21,899 bases of DNA from positions 1 to 21,899 of IMG/VR virus record IMGVR_UViG_3300005529_000106; one strand, written 5' to 3'. The notes beneath the pieces were generated by a model. The model saw only the letters and a program-made list of their open reading frames with translations, did no database searches and had not been told where the DNA came from. This document shows, piece after piece, positions 1 to 7,275 of this stretch (position 1 is its first letter; the number at the start of each line of letters is the position of its first letter). The translations under genes and the position numbers were made by a program. Source of the stretch: a virus.

Positions 1-201
1 GCCCCGTCTATCACTCCCACTTCCTCAGTCGGCTTCTACATCCCGGCTGGTGTGTTCGTGCCGGAAACCCAGCTTTTCAACAGCGTCTACACGGCAGGCC
101 CGAACGCTATCCGCAACGACGAGGCGAAAGTGGAAATAGACTGCATTTCGATCAGCGGGACTGCTGGCAACGTTGATACCTGGGAAGAACTGATTCGCTA
201 A
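1..201 (+). CDS. 3' end of an unknown phage protein (partial)
   Basis: Reading frame 1 is open from the first base of the window to a TAA at 199-201, giving the last 66 residues of a protein whose start lies upstream. The visible part is a soluble, mixed alpha/beta-looking tail ending in TWEELIR, with two cysteines absent from any recognisable motif. The stop shares its last A with the ATG of the next gene (TAATG), the tight coupling seen throughout this operon. I do not recognise the family. Its place at the head of a module of secreted and surface-type proteins makes a structural or tail-associated role possible, but that is inference from context only. Confidence 0.6.
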   Translation, partial: APSITPTSSVGFYIPAGVFVPETQLFNSVYTAGPNAIRNDEAKVEIDCISISGTAGNVDTWEELIR

Positions 202-818
202 TGAAGCGCATCCTTACGTTTGTAACGTTGCTGGGTCTGTTTGCCAGTCCAGCGCTGGCTCTCGGCCCCGTCAACGGCGGGGGTTCTGGTGGAGCGCTAC
301 CCACTCCGATTTCCACCCCTGCAACCAACGCAGCCGGCGTCGCGGTCTATTGCACAAGCAGCAATAGCACTTCCTGTACGACCAGCCTGAACGTCTACAC
401 CGCAAAGCCCTGGACCTACGACTTTTATTCAGCAGGCACCCCCAGCGCCAACGCGATTATCGGCATGTATGCCTGCACCCACGAGATTGACCTACCGAAG
501 AACTTCACTGGCGGCGGCCCTGGCACGTTCCCACTGAATGTCAGTGCCTCCACCTTTGCGGGCACGTCACCAGGAACTGCCGACACATACACAGTCGAGG
601 GAACAGGCACCAGCGGCACCACGATGGCCCCACTCGGCACGATTGTACTACCCACGTCCAATTCGACTGCACCCACACTGACCGGCGCGAACGCTTGCGC
701 GAGTGGCACTTGCACGGCCTGTGTCGCGGGTGGCGCGATTGAGATCGTGGCCCCAGGGACGCTGCACTCGGAAGCCAACTTTTCGATTTCCTTGACCGGC
801 CAGGAGCAGATGCAGTGA
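201..818 (+). CDS. Secreted protein of unknown function with Sec signal peptide
   Basis: 205 residues. The N-terminus MKRILTFVTLLGLFASPALA is a textbook Sec signal: two basic residues, a hydrophobic core and an ALA cleavage motif before LGP. The mature part is rich in Gly, Thr, Ser and Ala and looks like a beta-sandwich. Cysteines come in two clusters, near residues 51-59 and 169-175, and could form disulfides outside the cytoplasm. The ATG overlaps the upstream stop by one base, and the gene overlaps the next one by 4 nt (GTGA), so it is translated as part of the operon. I cannot assign a family. Export signals are uncommon in phage structural operons, so it may act on the host envelope or be assembled onto virions outside the cytoplasm. 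Confidence 0.7.
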   Translation: MKRILTFVTLLGLFASPALALGPVNGGGSGGALPTPISTPATNAAGVAVYCTSSNSTSCTTSLNVYTAKPWTYDFYSAGTPSANAIIGMYACTHEIDLPKNFTGGGPGTFPLNVSASTFAGTSPGTADTYTVEGTGTSGTTMAPLGTIVLPTSNSTAPTLTGANACASGTCTACVAGGAIEIVAPGTLHSEANFSISLTGQEQMQ

Positions 819-2797
819 GGAAACTCCTGCTGCTTGTCATAGCACTGTTCTTCATTCCGACCCTAGCCTTTGGTCAGGTAGCGATTGACACCTTTACGAT
901 GGGCACGACCCAGAGCGGTGTAACCTCACTGACTGCGACAGTACCGTCTGGATCACTCAATAATGATTACTGTCTAGTCAGTTTTGTCGCGACCGTGACC
1001 GGCACCTGGGGCAGTGCAAGCTATACCGGATCGGCCTCTTTTAGCGCCATCTCCGGCACAGATGTACATGCAAGTGTGCCGTCGATTATCAGCTATATCA
1101 TCGGCCCGATCACCAACTCAGCCGACGCAGGGAAAGTCTTGACGGTCGGAACGCCTGGCGGCAGCTCCGGCTCCGGCAAGTCAATTATCTCCTGCTACAG
1201 CGGGTCGCGTGGTCTTGATCTAGGTAGCGGCCAGCACAACGGGTCGAGCACGACGCAATCAGCGCCGGCGCTCTCTGGCCTCAGTGGCTCGAATGACATG
1301 CTGGTGACGACGCTATTCTGGGGCGCCTCTGAAACGTCACTAGGCTCGCCCAATCAGGGGTCAAGCATTGGAACCACAATCGCAACGCCGGCGTCTGACC
1401 TAATCAATCAGACCCTTTCCAGCACCTCGTCAAGTGCAACTTCAGTCACTGCCAGCTCGACAGCGACAGTCGGCGGTGGCACGGCGATAGCCTTGTTGTC
1501 CAGCGCAACTCCCACACCCACTGCGACGCCAACTGCGACGCCAACTGCGACGCCAACTGCGACGCCAACTGCGACGCCAACTGCGACGCCAACTGCGACG
1601 CCAACTGCGACCCCCACTGGCTCGTCTACTCCGATCCCATATCTTAATGGCCGGCTCACCACGTACCCGCTTGGCTCGATGACCAGCGTATCGACCACCA
1701 CCTGCCCAGGCGGCGTGGTGTCAGGCGCCACCTGCTATCAGGGCACGGTCGTCTGCCCTAACACGGATAATGAAGTAGTTGACTACGCAGTCGCGACGCA
1801 GACCAACGGTGGTAAGGGCACAATCGTTCTGATCGGCGGCGCGCCTAACAACACCATGTTTGGCGTGACTGGCACTGGTCAGACCTTCGCGACGGATTTC
1901 TTCAATGCCGGCTACCAGACAGTCCAGATCGATTGGCCTAACAGCGTTGGCCCTGGACCTCCAGTGTCAGGCAATCCCTTACAGACCTCATCGCAGGGTA
2001 GCCAGTCGCCCCCATTTGACTATGTAGGCAACCTCATCACAGCATCCTGCCGCCCGTCCACGGTCATCCGGTACGCCTATGACACCTATCACAATGGCAA
2101 CACCGGCCTTCCGTTCGGATTGGTAGGCTTCTCTGAAGGGTCTGCACTCGTCACTCTGCCTTTGATGTTCTACGGCGCGGACACCTATGTGGATGCGGTC
2201 TACGCGATCACAGGGCCGCCGTTCGCAGGGATCTATGAAGGCTGCTTCGATAACACCGCAGCCAAGAACGCGATGGGCTGTGGCGCGTCACCAGGCTATG
2301 TCAACTGCGGCGGGTCGGTCCCGTCGTCCCCGTCTGACATCTCCACTTGCTCAGGTGTTACCACACAAATTTCCGTGTCCGGCTCGATTGCCCAATCCTA
2401 CTTCAATGCCGTCTCGGATGCCTCCACCTGTGCGAGCGGCGTAGGAACCAGCGCCACGGCGGCATTTTCCCCACCGGACGCGGCAGCATTTCTGGCTAAC
2501 GACCTGTCCGGCAACATCGGCAAGGTCTACTACCCACAAACCGCTATAGGGACGACCCTCTGCGGAATAATTACATCAAGCTTGGGGCAGTTCTACTGGT
2601 CCAGAGTACTACAGGGCGGTCAGCTCTCAGCGGGTCTGGTCAGTGATTTTCAGTGCATTCCGCAGTCCGTAAGCAACGCCCATGACAATCTCTGCAACGG
2701 CGAACAGCCGTGGACTGACAAGGACGGCGACGTGAACTCAACCTGGATTAGCAACTTCGAGTCAACCTTTGAGGGCATGATGGTGCCCCGCCACTAG
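815..2797 (+). CDS. Secreted two-domain protein: beta-sandwich, TATP-repeat linker, alpha/beta-hydrolase-like domain
   Basis: 660 residues from a GTG at 815, with AGGAG about 8 nt upstream and a 4-nt overlap with the previous gene. Residues 1-20 form a Sec signal peptide (LLLLVIALFFIPTLAFG). Residues about 21-230 are Ser/Thr/Gly-rich with the alternating pattern of a beta-sandwich domain (SNDMLVTTLFW, then GGGTAIALLSS at its end). Residues about 232-268 are a low-complexity TPTATP linker. Residues about 275-660 carry hydrolase-fold signs: a beta-strand followed by GG (TIVLIGGAPNN), then GFSEGS, a GxSxG nucleophile elbow centred on Ser440. The catalytic acid and histidine cannot be placed with confidence (His in SNAHDN is one candidate). 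Many cysteines fit an exported enzyme. Likely an esterase or lipase-like enzyme acting outside the cell or on the virion; the substrate is unknown. Confidence 0.65.
   Translation: MRKLLLLVIALFFIPTLAFGQVAIDTFTMGTTQSGVTSLTATVPSGSLNNDYCLVSFVATVTGTWGSASYTGSASFSAISGTDVHASVPSIISYIIGPITNSADAGKVLTVGTPGGSSGSGKSIISCYSGSRGLDLGSGQHNGSSTTQSAPALSGLSGSNDMLVTTLFWGASETSLGSPNQGSSIGTTIATPASDLINQTLSSTSSSATSVTASSTATVGGGTAIALLSSATPTPTATPTATPTATPTATPTATPTATPTATPTATPTGSSTPIPYLNGRLTTYPLGSMTSVSTTTCPGGVVSGATCYQGTVVCPNTDNEVVDYAVATQTNGGKGTIVLIGGAPNNTMFGVTGTGQTFATDFFNAGYQTVQIDWPNSVGPGPPVSGNPLQTSSQGSQSPPFDYVGNLITASCRPSTVIRYAYDTYHNGNTGLPFGLVGFSEGSALVTLPLMFYGADTYVDAVYAITGPPFAGIYEGCFDNTAAKNAMGCGASPGYVNCGGSVPSSPSDISTCSGVTTQISVSGSIAQSYFNAVSDASTCASGVGTSATAAFSPPDAAAFLANDLSGNIGKVYYPQTAIGTTLCGIITSSLGQFYWSRVLQGGQLSAGLVSDFQCIPQSVSNAHDNLCNGEQPWTDKDGDVNSTWISNFESTFEGMMVPRH
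1520..1615 (+). repeat. 12-bp tandem repeat encoding the TATP linker
   Basis: Seven perfect copies of ACTGCGACGCCA run from 1520 to 1603, followed by an eighth, degenerate copy ending at 1615. Each unit is exactly four codons (Thr-Ala-Thr-Pro), so changes in copy number keep the frame and only alter linker length. It joins the beta-sandwich and hydrolase-like parts of the 660-residue secreted protein. Near-identity at DNA level points to recent slippage or recombination. Confidence 0.95.
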
Positions 2798-2805
2798 GAG
2801 CCAAC

Positions 2806-3624
2806 ATGGACAACTACTACCTCGGACGAGAGAACCAATCCGGAATCGGAAGCAATAGCTTCGGGTTGACCGCAGCGGTCCCCAACCTCACCATCAGGGC
2901 CTCGTGGAGCGTGATCCAGCCCACTGCCGGTGGCCCGCTCGTCACTACGGCTATTGACGCAGGGATCGCGGCAGTCGGCGCCGGCAATCTCGCCTTGATA
3001 GTGGGCCTGAATGGCCCTGCACTGCCGTCATGGTACGGCGGCTCGAAAGTCGCAGGCTCGTTCCGTGGCCTCCCCGAAACGTATGCAGTGCCGTGGGATC
3101 CCACCTACCTGAGCAACGTCAAGTCCTTGGTAACAGCGCTCGGAGCCAAGTACGCAGGCGTCAAGAACCTGGTTCGCGTGTGCATGAACGCCGTCGCGAC
3201 GCAGACCAACGAAGTCTATCTCGACCAGTCGGATATTTCACTGGCGACCTGGAAAGCGGTTGGCTACTCGCAGAACAACGTCAAGACCGCATTCATGTCA
3301 AACCTCACTGCCCTCAGGGGTGCTTTCCCCACTCAGCTTGTCCAGATGGCGTGGCTGCCTGGCAACGCCGGATTTTCGTTTGATCCTAACGGAGCCACCC
3401 TGACCTCGTACCTGCGTGGCTACTTCGCCGCACTACCCAATGTCATCAACTCCAACGAGGGCGCGAATAGTGACTGGGTGATGCCTTTCTCACCGCCCGC
3501 GCCGTTTGGTTATCAGTCTTCAACCGTACTCGGTTCGCCTGGAATCAATGAGTCGTTGGCCCTCGCGGTCGCGGCAGGCGCTTCGTATTACGAAATTTAT
3601 CCCCCAGACGTACAGTACGTCTAA
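2806..3624 (+). CDS. TIM-barrel glycoside-hydrolase-like phage protein
   Basis: 272 residues, ATG preceded by AGGAG at a good distance and 8 nt after the previous stop. The pattern is that of a (beta/alpha)8 sugar hydrolase of the beta-galactosidase/GH5-like kind: ASWSVIQPTAGG followed by an (I)D..I helix (residues 32-53), LALIVGLNGPALPSWYGG (62-79), DPTYLSNVKSLVTALGAKYAG (98-118), a strand NLVRVCMNAV with a TNE motif (Glu136), and a final YYEIYPPDV strand (Glu263). Glu136 and either Glu218 or Glu263 are the best acid/base and nucleophile candidates, but I cannot confirm the pair. No signal peptide, so if active it is probably virion-borne or released at lysis. Possible role: degradation of a surface polysaccharide. 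Confidence 0.6.
   Translation: MDNYYLGRENQSGIGSNSFGLTAAVPNLTIRASWSVIQPTAGGPLVTTAIDAGIAAVGAGNLALIVGLNGPALPSWYGGSKVAGSFRGLPETYAVPWDPTYLSNVKSLVTALGAKYAGVKNLVRVCMNAVATQTNEVYLDQSDISLATWKAVGYSQNNVKTAFMSNLTALRGAFPTQLVQMAWLPGNAGFSFDPNGATLTSYLRGYFAALPNVINSNEGANSDWVMPFSPPAPFGYQSSTVLGSPGINESLALAVAAGASYYEIYPPDVQYV
3606..3622. repeat. Perfect inverted repeat AGACGTAC-A-GTACGTCT at a gene boundary
   Basis: An 8-bp arm, one central base and the perfect complementary arm. It covers the last codons of the glycoside-hydrolase-like gene and lies just before the AAGGAG ribosome site of the next gene. The arm AGACGTAC is the core of the GACAGACGTRCT element found four times elsewhere in the window. As RNA it can form a 6-bp stem with a 5-base loop; as DNA it could bind a dimeric regulator. 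Confidence 0.7.
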
Positions 3625-3633
3625 GGAGTATTT

Positions 3634-3861
3634 ATGGACGACGGACAGCATCGTGATAGTGGACGCGGAGCACCTGGCGAGAGCCGTGGACAGCGCTCAA
3701 AGATTGACCCTCGCGCCTATGTCGGCAATGCGAACGGCGCCGCGGCGAATATGCGGGTCGGAGCCACGCGACCGGACGCCGACATTTCTACCACGAGTCA
3801 TAGTGGCGGCGACGGCCCGAATCTGACACACAACCGCTACCGTTCGGATGATAAGCGCTAA
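3634..3861 (+). CDS. Small hydrophilic phage protein, unknown function
   Basis: 75 residues, very polar and rich in Asp, Arg, Gly and Ser, with no hydrophobic core long enough for a membrane segment. AAGGAG sits 8 nt before the ATG, one of the best ribosome sites in the window, and the stop shares a base with the next ATG (TAATG), so I take it as a real gene. The composition suggests a largely disordered protein. The central segment SKIDPRAYVGNANGAA is the most ordered-looking part. No family recognised. It follows the inverted repeat at 3606-3622 and opens the run of genes leading to the portal. Confidence 0.6.
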   Translation: MDDGQHRDSGRGAPGESRGQRSKIDPRAYVGNANGAAANMRVGATRPDADISTTSHSGGDGPNLTHNRYRSDDKR

Positions 3862-4133
3862 TGGCAAAATATCGCAAGAGACCAATAGTCATCGAGGCTC
3901 GACAATTCGAGACCAACAACGAAGCAGGCAGTCCGAACATGGACGCACTCGTTAATTGGATGAACCAGGGCAGCCCAACCTGTGTCGGGTGGCATAATGG
4001 GACCGACATTTTCATCCGCACTCTTGAGGGCGAAATGAGGGCCGAGGTCAAGGATTGGATCATTCGCGGTGTCAAGGGCGAATTTTATCCCTGCAAGCCG
4101 GACATCTTCGCCGCGACCTACGAGCCCGTATAG
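3861..4133 (+). CDS. Conserved phage protein of the KYRKRPVVIEA...GVKGEFYPCKPDIF type
   Basis: 90 residues. The start MAKYRKRPIVIEARQF and the end WIIRGVKGEFYPCKPDIFAATYEPV are hallmarks of a small protein found in very many tailed phages; I recognise the sequence pattern but know of no established function. The middle, about residues 30-60, contains a GT.I.I.TLEGEM strand pattern before a helix. It begins on the last base of the previous stop (TAATG) and ends 2 nt before the start I prefer for the portal gene. An unconnected longer reading frame of the portal overlaps its 3' end, but this gene's strong family match shows that the 3' region codes in this frame. Confidence 0.8.
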   Translation: MAKYRKRPIVIEARQFETNNEAGSPNMDALVNWMNQGSPTCVGWHNGTDIFIRTLEGEMRAEVKDWIIRGVKGEFYPCKPDIFAATYEPV

Positions 4134-4135
4134 TC

Positions 4136-5803
4136 TTGGCAGCCTCCTTAAATAAACTGGAGCGGGACGAAGCGCTCCAGCCGGAGAAACTGCTGAACCG
4201 CTTCCGCAAGCTGCTGGAGACGCGGCGCCTGTGGGAACCGACGTGGCAGGAGATTTCCGACTATGTATTGCCGCAGCGCAACGACGTGATCGTGCGCAAG
4301 TCACCAGGCCAGCGCCGGACAGAGAAACTGTTTGACAGCACGGCGATCTTCGCGGCGGAACTGCTGGCGGCGGCGATTCACGGCACACTTACCTCGTCGT
4401 ATATCCGCTGGTTCTCCCTGCAACTTGACGACGAGGAGTTGAACGAGGATCAGGAGATTGGTGAGTGGCTGGACGCCTGCGCGCAGCGTATGTACCTTGC
4501 CCTGAACCAGTCAAACTTCGCCCAGGAAGTACACGAGATGTATTCCAACCTCGTGCCCTTCGGCACTGGATATTTGCTGGAAGAAGAAAAGAAAGAGCGC
4601 AACGGCCAACTAATCTTTAAGTCGATTCGGCTTCAGGACGCGGCGCTCGCGGAAGATGCAGACGGGCGAGTTAATACTGTCTTTAGGTCAATCCCGATGA
4701 CGCGCGGCGCAATCTTGGAGAAGTGGCCGAATGCGAAGAAAGCGCAGGACGTAGACCTCGAATCCGACCCCGACATGATGGAAGAGGTTATCCACGCGGT
4801 CGTGCCGGCGTCTGACAAGCGTTTCAAGTTCGCCGGAGTGTACTTGCTATCCAAAAGTAAGTACCGTCTGGAAGTTAAAGGCTATTATGAGTTTCCCTTC
4901 ATGGTCCCGCGCTGGTCGAAGGAGACTGGCGAGACCTACGGGCGCGGGCGCGGCCACACTGCACTGCCGGACATCAAGACCTGCAACAAGATGGTCGAAA
5001 TGGAACTACGCGCCTTGGGTAAAGTTGTGAATCCCCCTGTCAAGGCGCGCGGCGGTGACGTGATCGGTCAGGTGAAGCTGAACGCGGGTGGCGTCTCGAC
5101 CGTCCGTGATATGGAAAGCCTGGCGCCGCTCTTCCCGAACTTCGACTATCAACCTGTCAACCTGAAGATTCAGGATTTGAAGCAGACGATCCGGCAGATG
5201 TTCTACAGCGATCAGTTGCAGCTTAGCAATCAGTCTCCGCAGATGACCGCGACCGAAGTGAACGTACGCTACGAGCAAATGCAGCGTATTCTCGGTCCGA
5301 CTCTGGGACGGCTCGAATCGGAACTGCTCGACCCGATGATTGCGCGCACGTTCAAGATCCTCCTGCGGGCCAACAAGTTGCCGCCGATACCGGCCAAGTT
5401 GCAGCAGGCACAGACGAGCCTGAACGTGAGATATGAGGGACCATTGGCCCGCTCGCAGCAATCGAGTGACGTGGCGGCTGTGCAGCAGCTAGAGCAGGTG
5501 CTGGAGCCGCTGATGCAGACTCACCCTGAGATTGCCGACGTGCTGGATCTTGACGGCTTGACGCGGCACACGGCGATTGTGCTTGGTATCCCCAAGAAGT
5601 ATGTCCGCGACGACCAGGGGGTTGGTGAAATTCGGCAGCAGCGCCAGCAAGCGCAGCAGGCCCAGGAGAACCAGCAGGCCACCTTGACCGCAGCGACGGC
5701 AGCCGGCAACGCGGCACCAATGTTGAAGGCTATGCACAGTGCGCCGGAGCAGGGGTCTATCGCTGACCAGATGCAGCAACAACAGAATCAAGGCCAACAG
5801 TGA
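4136..5803 (+). CDS. Head-tail connector (portal) protein
   Basis: Forms the dodecameric ring at the capsid vertex through which DNA is packaged and ejected. The N-terminus RFRKLLETRRLWEPTWQEISDYVLPQRND and the following KLFDSTAIFAAELLAAAIHGTLTSS segment match the podovirus head-to-tail connecting family (PF12236 type, T7 gp8-like). Length is 555 residues, normal for the family. The C-terminus (about residue 490 on) is Gln/Ala-rich and probably coiled or disordered, ending in QQQQNQGQQ. I chose the TTG at 4136, 3 nt after the previous stop, because family proteins begin close to this motif. An in-frame ATG at 4055 would add 27 residues (MDHSRCQGRILSLQ...) that lie wholly inside the preceding conserved gene and look unlike protein sequence. 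The ribosome site before the TTG is weak, so coupling is likely. Confidence 0.9.
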   Translation: MAASLNKLERDEALQPEKLLNRFRKLLETRRLWEPTWQEISDYVLPQRNDVIVRKSPGQRRTEKLFDSTAIFAAELLAAAIHGTLTSSYIRWFSLQLDDEELNEDQEIGEWLDACAQRMYLALNQSNFAQEVHEMYSNLVPFGTGYLLEEEKKERNGQLIFKSIRLQDAALAEDADGRVNTVFRSIPMTRGAILEKWPNAKKAQDVDLESDPDMMEEVIHAVVPASDKRFKFAGVYLLSKSKYRLEVKGYYEFPFMVPRWSKETGETYGRGRGHTALPDIKTCNKMVEMELRALGKVVNPPVKARGGDVIGQVKLNAGGVSTVRDMESLAPLFPNFDYQPVNLKIQDLKQTIRQMFYSDQLQLSNQSPQMTATEVNVRYEQMQRILGPTLGRLESELLDPMIARTFKILLRANKLPPIPAKLQQAQTSLNVRYEGPLARSQQSSDVAAVQQLEQVLEPLMQTHPEIADVLDLDGLTRHTAIVLGIPKKYVRDDQGVGEIRQQRQQAQQAQENQQATLTAATAAGNAAPMLKAMHSAPEQGSIADQMQQQQNQGQQ

Positions 5804-6108
5804 CCTATACGAAAGAGCAGAAAAAGACTCTCGCAGCGTACAAAGACGTGTTTACCAGTCCCAACGGCAAGTTGGTATTGGAAGACCTGCGACTAAACAA
5901 CGGTGATCGCCAGTCCTATGTGAAGGGCGATCCCTATCACACAGCGTTTAATGAAGGCCGAAGGGCAATTTATTTAGACATTCTGGCCTTGATCGAACAA
6001 GCAACCAAACTAGAGAGGAATTATGCCGGACGGGATTCTCGACCAACAATCACAAGCGACGCAGACGACTCCGCCTCCGACGACACAGACGGCGCCGGAG
6101 CCGAATAG
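5800..6108 (+). CDS. Bbp19-like phage protein
   Basis: 102 residues from GTG at 5800, overlapping the portal stop by 4 nt (GTGA), with a modest AAGG ribosome site. Residues about 10-65 match the small protein found beside portal genes in BPP-1-like phages (Bbp19 type): VFTSPNGKLVLEDLRL, then GDPYHTAFNEGRRAIYLDILALI. The function is not established; position suggests a head-assembly or packaging accessory. Residues 75-102 form an acidic Asp/Ser/Ala tail (DADDSASDDTDGAGAE) whose DNA is shared with the first 29 codons of the scaffold gene in another frame, an unusually long overlap of 86 nt for this operon. The tail may therefore be dispensable and shaped by the overlap. Confidence 0.75.
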   Translation: MTYTKEQKKTLAAYKDVFTSPNGKLVLEDLRLNNGDRQSYVKGDPYHTAFNEGRRAIYLDILALIEQATKLERNYAGRDSRPTITSDADDSASDDTDGAGAE

Positions 6109-6844
6109 CTGGCACGCCTCACTTCCTGAAGACCTGCGCAGTAATCAGTCGCTGGGCAAGTTCAAGGACGTAGGATCGCTCGCCAAGTCCTACGTCGAAC
6201 TGGAGAAGCATCAGGGCGGCGCTTTGCGCCTGCCTGGTGAAGACGCGAAGCCGGAAGACTGGGACGCCTTCTACAATAAGCTGGGGCGTCCAGAGTCACC
6301 GGACAAGTACGAAGTCAAGCGACCGGAGCTGGGCGAAGGTATCCAGTGGCCGGAGCAGACTGAGAAAAGCTTCCTGCAACAGGCACATAAGCTGGGCCTT
6401 AACTCCAAGCAGGCGCAGGGCTTGATGGACTGGTTCGCCGGCGATCTTAAAGGCGTCGTCGGGATGCAGGCCAGGCAGATGCAGGAGCAGCAGCAACAGC
6501 TCCAGGCCGACTGGGGCGACAAGTACCAGACCAACCTGAGTCTGGCGCAGCGCGCGGCGAAGGAATTTCTCACTGACCCTCAAGAAATTGAGTATTTCAA
6601 GCAGTCGGGCCTGCATCAGCATCCAGTGGTGATCAAGCTCTTCGCGCGGCTGGGCAAACAGCTCGAAGAGGGTAGTGGACTTGCAGCGGAAGGCGGTCAG
6701 TCAAGCAGCCAGAAGTCGGCGTTGGAAAAGATTGCGGAGATCCGCAACAACAAGAGCCATCCTTACCACAACTCCAATGCTGCGGGGCATAAGGAAGCAG
6801 TCGCGGAAATGAGCCGGCTCTATGATCAGGCGTACCCTGATTAG
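6023..6844 (+). CDS. Capsid assembly scaffolding protein
   Basis: 273 residues. GAGAGGAA sits just before the ATG and fixes the start inside the preceding gene. The N-terminal 30 residues are Gln/Thr/Pro-rich and disordered. Then NSWHASLPEDLRSNQSLGKFKDVGSLAKSYVELEKHQG (about 28-65) is the conserved opening of podovirus scaffolding proteins, followed by GRPESPDKYEVKRPEL. A Gln-rich stretch (about 150-170) leads into a helical, charged region, and the basic C-terminus (NNKSHPYHNSNAAGHKEAVAEMSRLYDQAYPD) is the type that binds capsid protein. It would guide procapsid assembly with the major capsid protein and portal and then leave or be incorporated. It ends 4 nt before the first GACAGACGTACT element. 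Confidence 0.85.
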   Translation: MPDGILDQQSQATQTTPPPTTQTAPEPNSWHASLPEDLRSNQSLGKFKDVGSLAKSYVELEKHQGGALRLPGEDAKPEDWDAFYNKLGRPESPDKYEVKRPELGEGIQWPEQTEKSFLQQAHKLGLNSKQAQGLMDWFAGDLKGVVGMQARQMQEQQQQLQADWGDKYQTNLSLAQRAAKEFLTDPQEIEYFKQSGLHQHPVVIKLFARLGKQLEEGSGLAAEGGQSSSQKSALEKIAEIRNNKSHPYHNSNAAGHKEAVAEMSRLYDQAYPD

Positions 6845-6846
6845 GC

Positions 6847-6875
6847 TTGACAGACGTACTGGCACGCGCTAAACT
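6847..6875 (+). promoter_or_regulatory. Element GACAGACGTACT, copy 1, with sigma70-like promoter fit
   Basis: The 12-mer is at 6849-6860, five bases after the scaffold stop. This copy alone also reads as a host-type promoter: TTGACA at 6847-6852, a 17-base spacer and TAAACT at 6870-6875. The other copies lack a matching -10 at that spacing, so the 12-mer itself, not sigma70 spacing, is what is conserved. It would drive the block leading to the major capsid gene. Confidence 0.6.
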
Positions 6876-6974
6876 GGGAATTGTATGGCAGCATCAACGA
6901 TAGGCGCAGCGGCAGCGGGTGCCGCAACTATGGCGGCAGTGGCCGGTCTAATCAACAGTCAAGGAGCATCAGGC

Positions 6975-7241
6975 ATGAGTATTTCCAGCATTTTCGGTAA
7001 TCTTTTTGGTTCGAGCACTCCGGCGCCCGTCGCGCCTCCCACCGGCAGTGTCGTCACCGGCAGCATCACCTTCACCGATGCGCAGCTCAAGACCCTGTTG
7101 AGCATGGGCGAGTCGGCCGGTTGGGTTGTGGTCCCGACGAGCCGCGCCGCGATCATGGCGATGGTCGAGCAGCTTCAGTTGATCGGTCTGCCGATTGACC
7201 AGGCGATTGTCGCGCAGTTGCTTTCGCAGGCCAAGTCGTAA
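6975..7241 (+). CDS. Small phage protein between scaffold and capsid genes, unknown function
   Basis: 88 residues from ATG 6975, chosen because AAGGAG lies at 6961-6966, 8 nt upstream. The same frame is open back to an ATG at 6885, which would add 30 Ala/Gly-rich residues (a possible membrane helix) but has only a weak GGGA site; the extra codons also have visibly lower third-position GC than the rest. If the element at 6847-6875 is a sigma70-type promoter, the transcript would begin almost at 6885, again favouring 6975. The protein has a Pro/Val linker near residues 15-25 and then a compact helical part (FTDAQLKTLLSMGESAGW; SRAAIMAMVEQLQLIGLPIDQAIVAQLLSQ). No family recognised; a head-associated role is guessed from position. 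Confidence 0.6.
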   Translation: MSISSIFGNLFGSSTPAPVAPPTGSVVTGSITFTDAQLKTLLSMGESAGWVVVPTSRAAIMAMVEQLQLIGLPIDQAIVAQLLSQAKS

Positions 7242-7275
7242 TGCGTCCGTTCGACTGGTAAATCAGAAACGGCGG

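Noticed and set aside
1520-1615. CRISPR-like array
   Set aside because: The repeats are contiguous 12-bp in-frame units without spacers, encoding a protein linker.
1408-1731. Minus-strand open frame across the tandem repeat (GVAVGVAV pattern)
   Set aside because: It is the complement of the TATP repeat and arises from its codon periodicity.
4055-4135. ATG 4055 as the portal start
   Set aside because: The extra residues overlap a conserved gene in another frame and do not resemble connector N-termini; TTG 4136 gives a normal protein.
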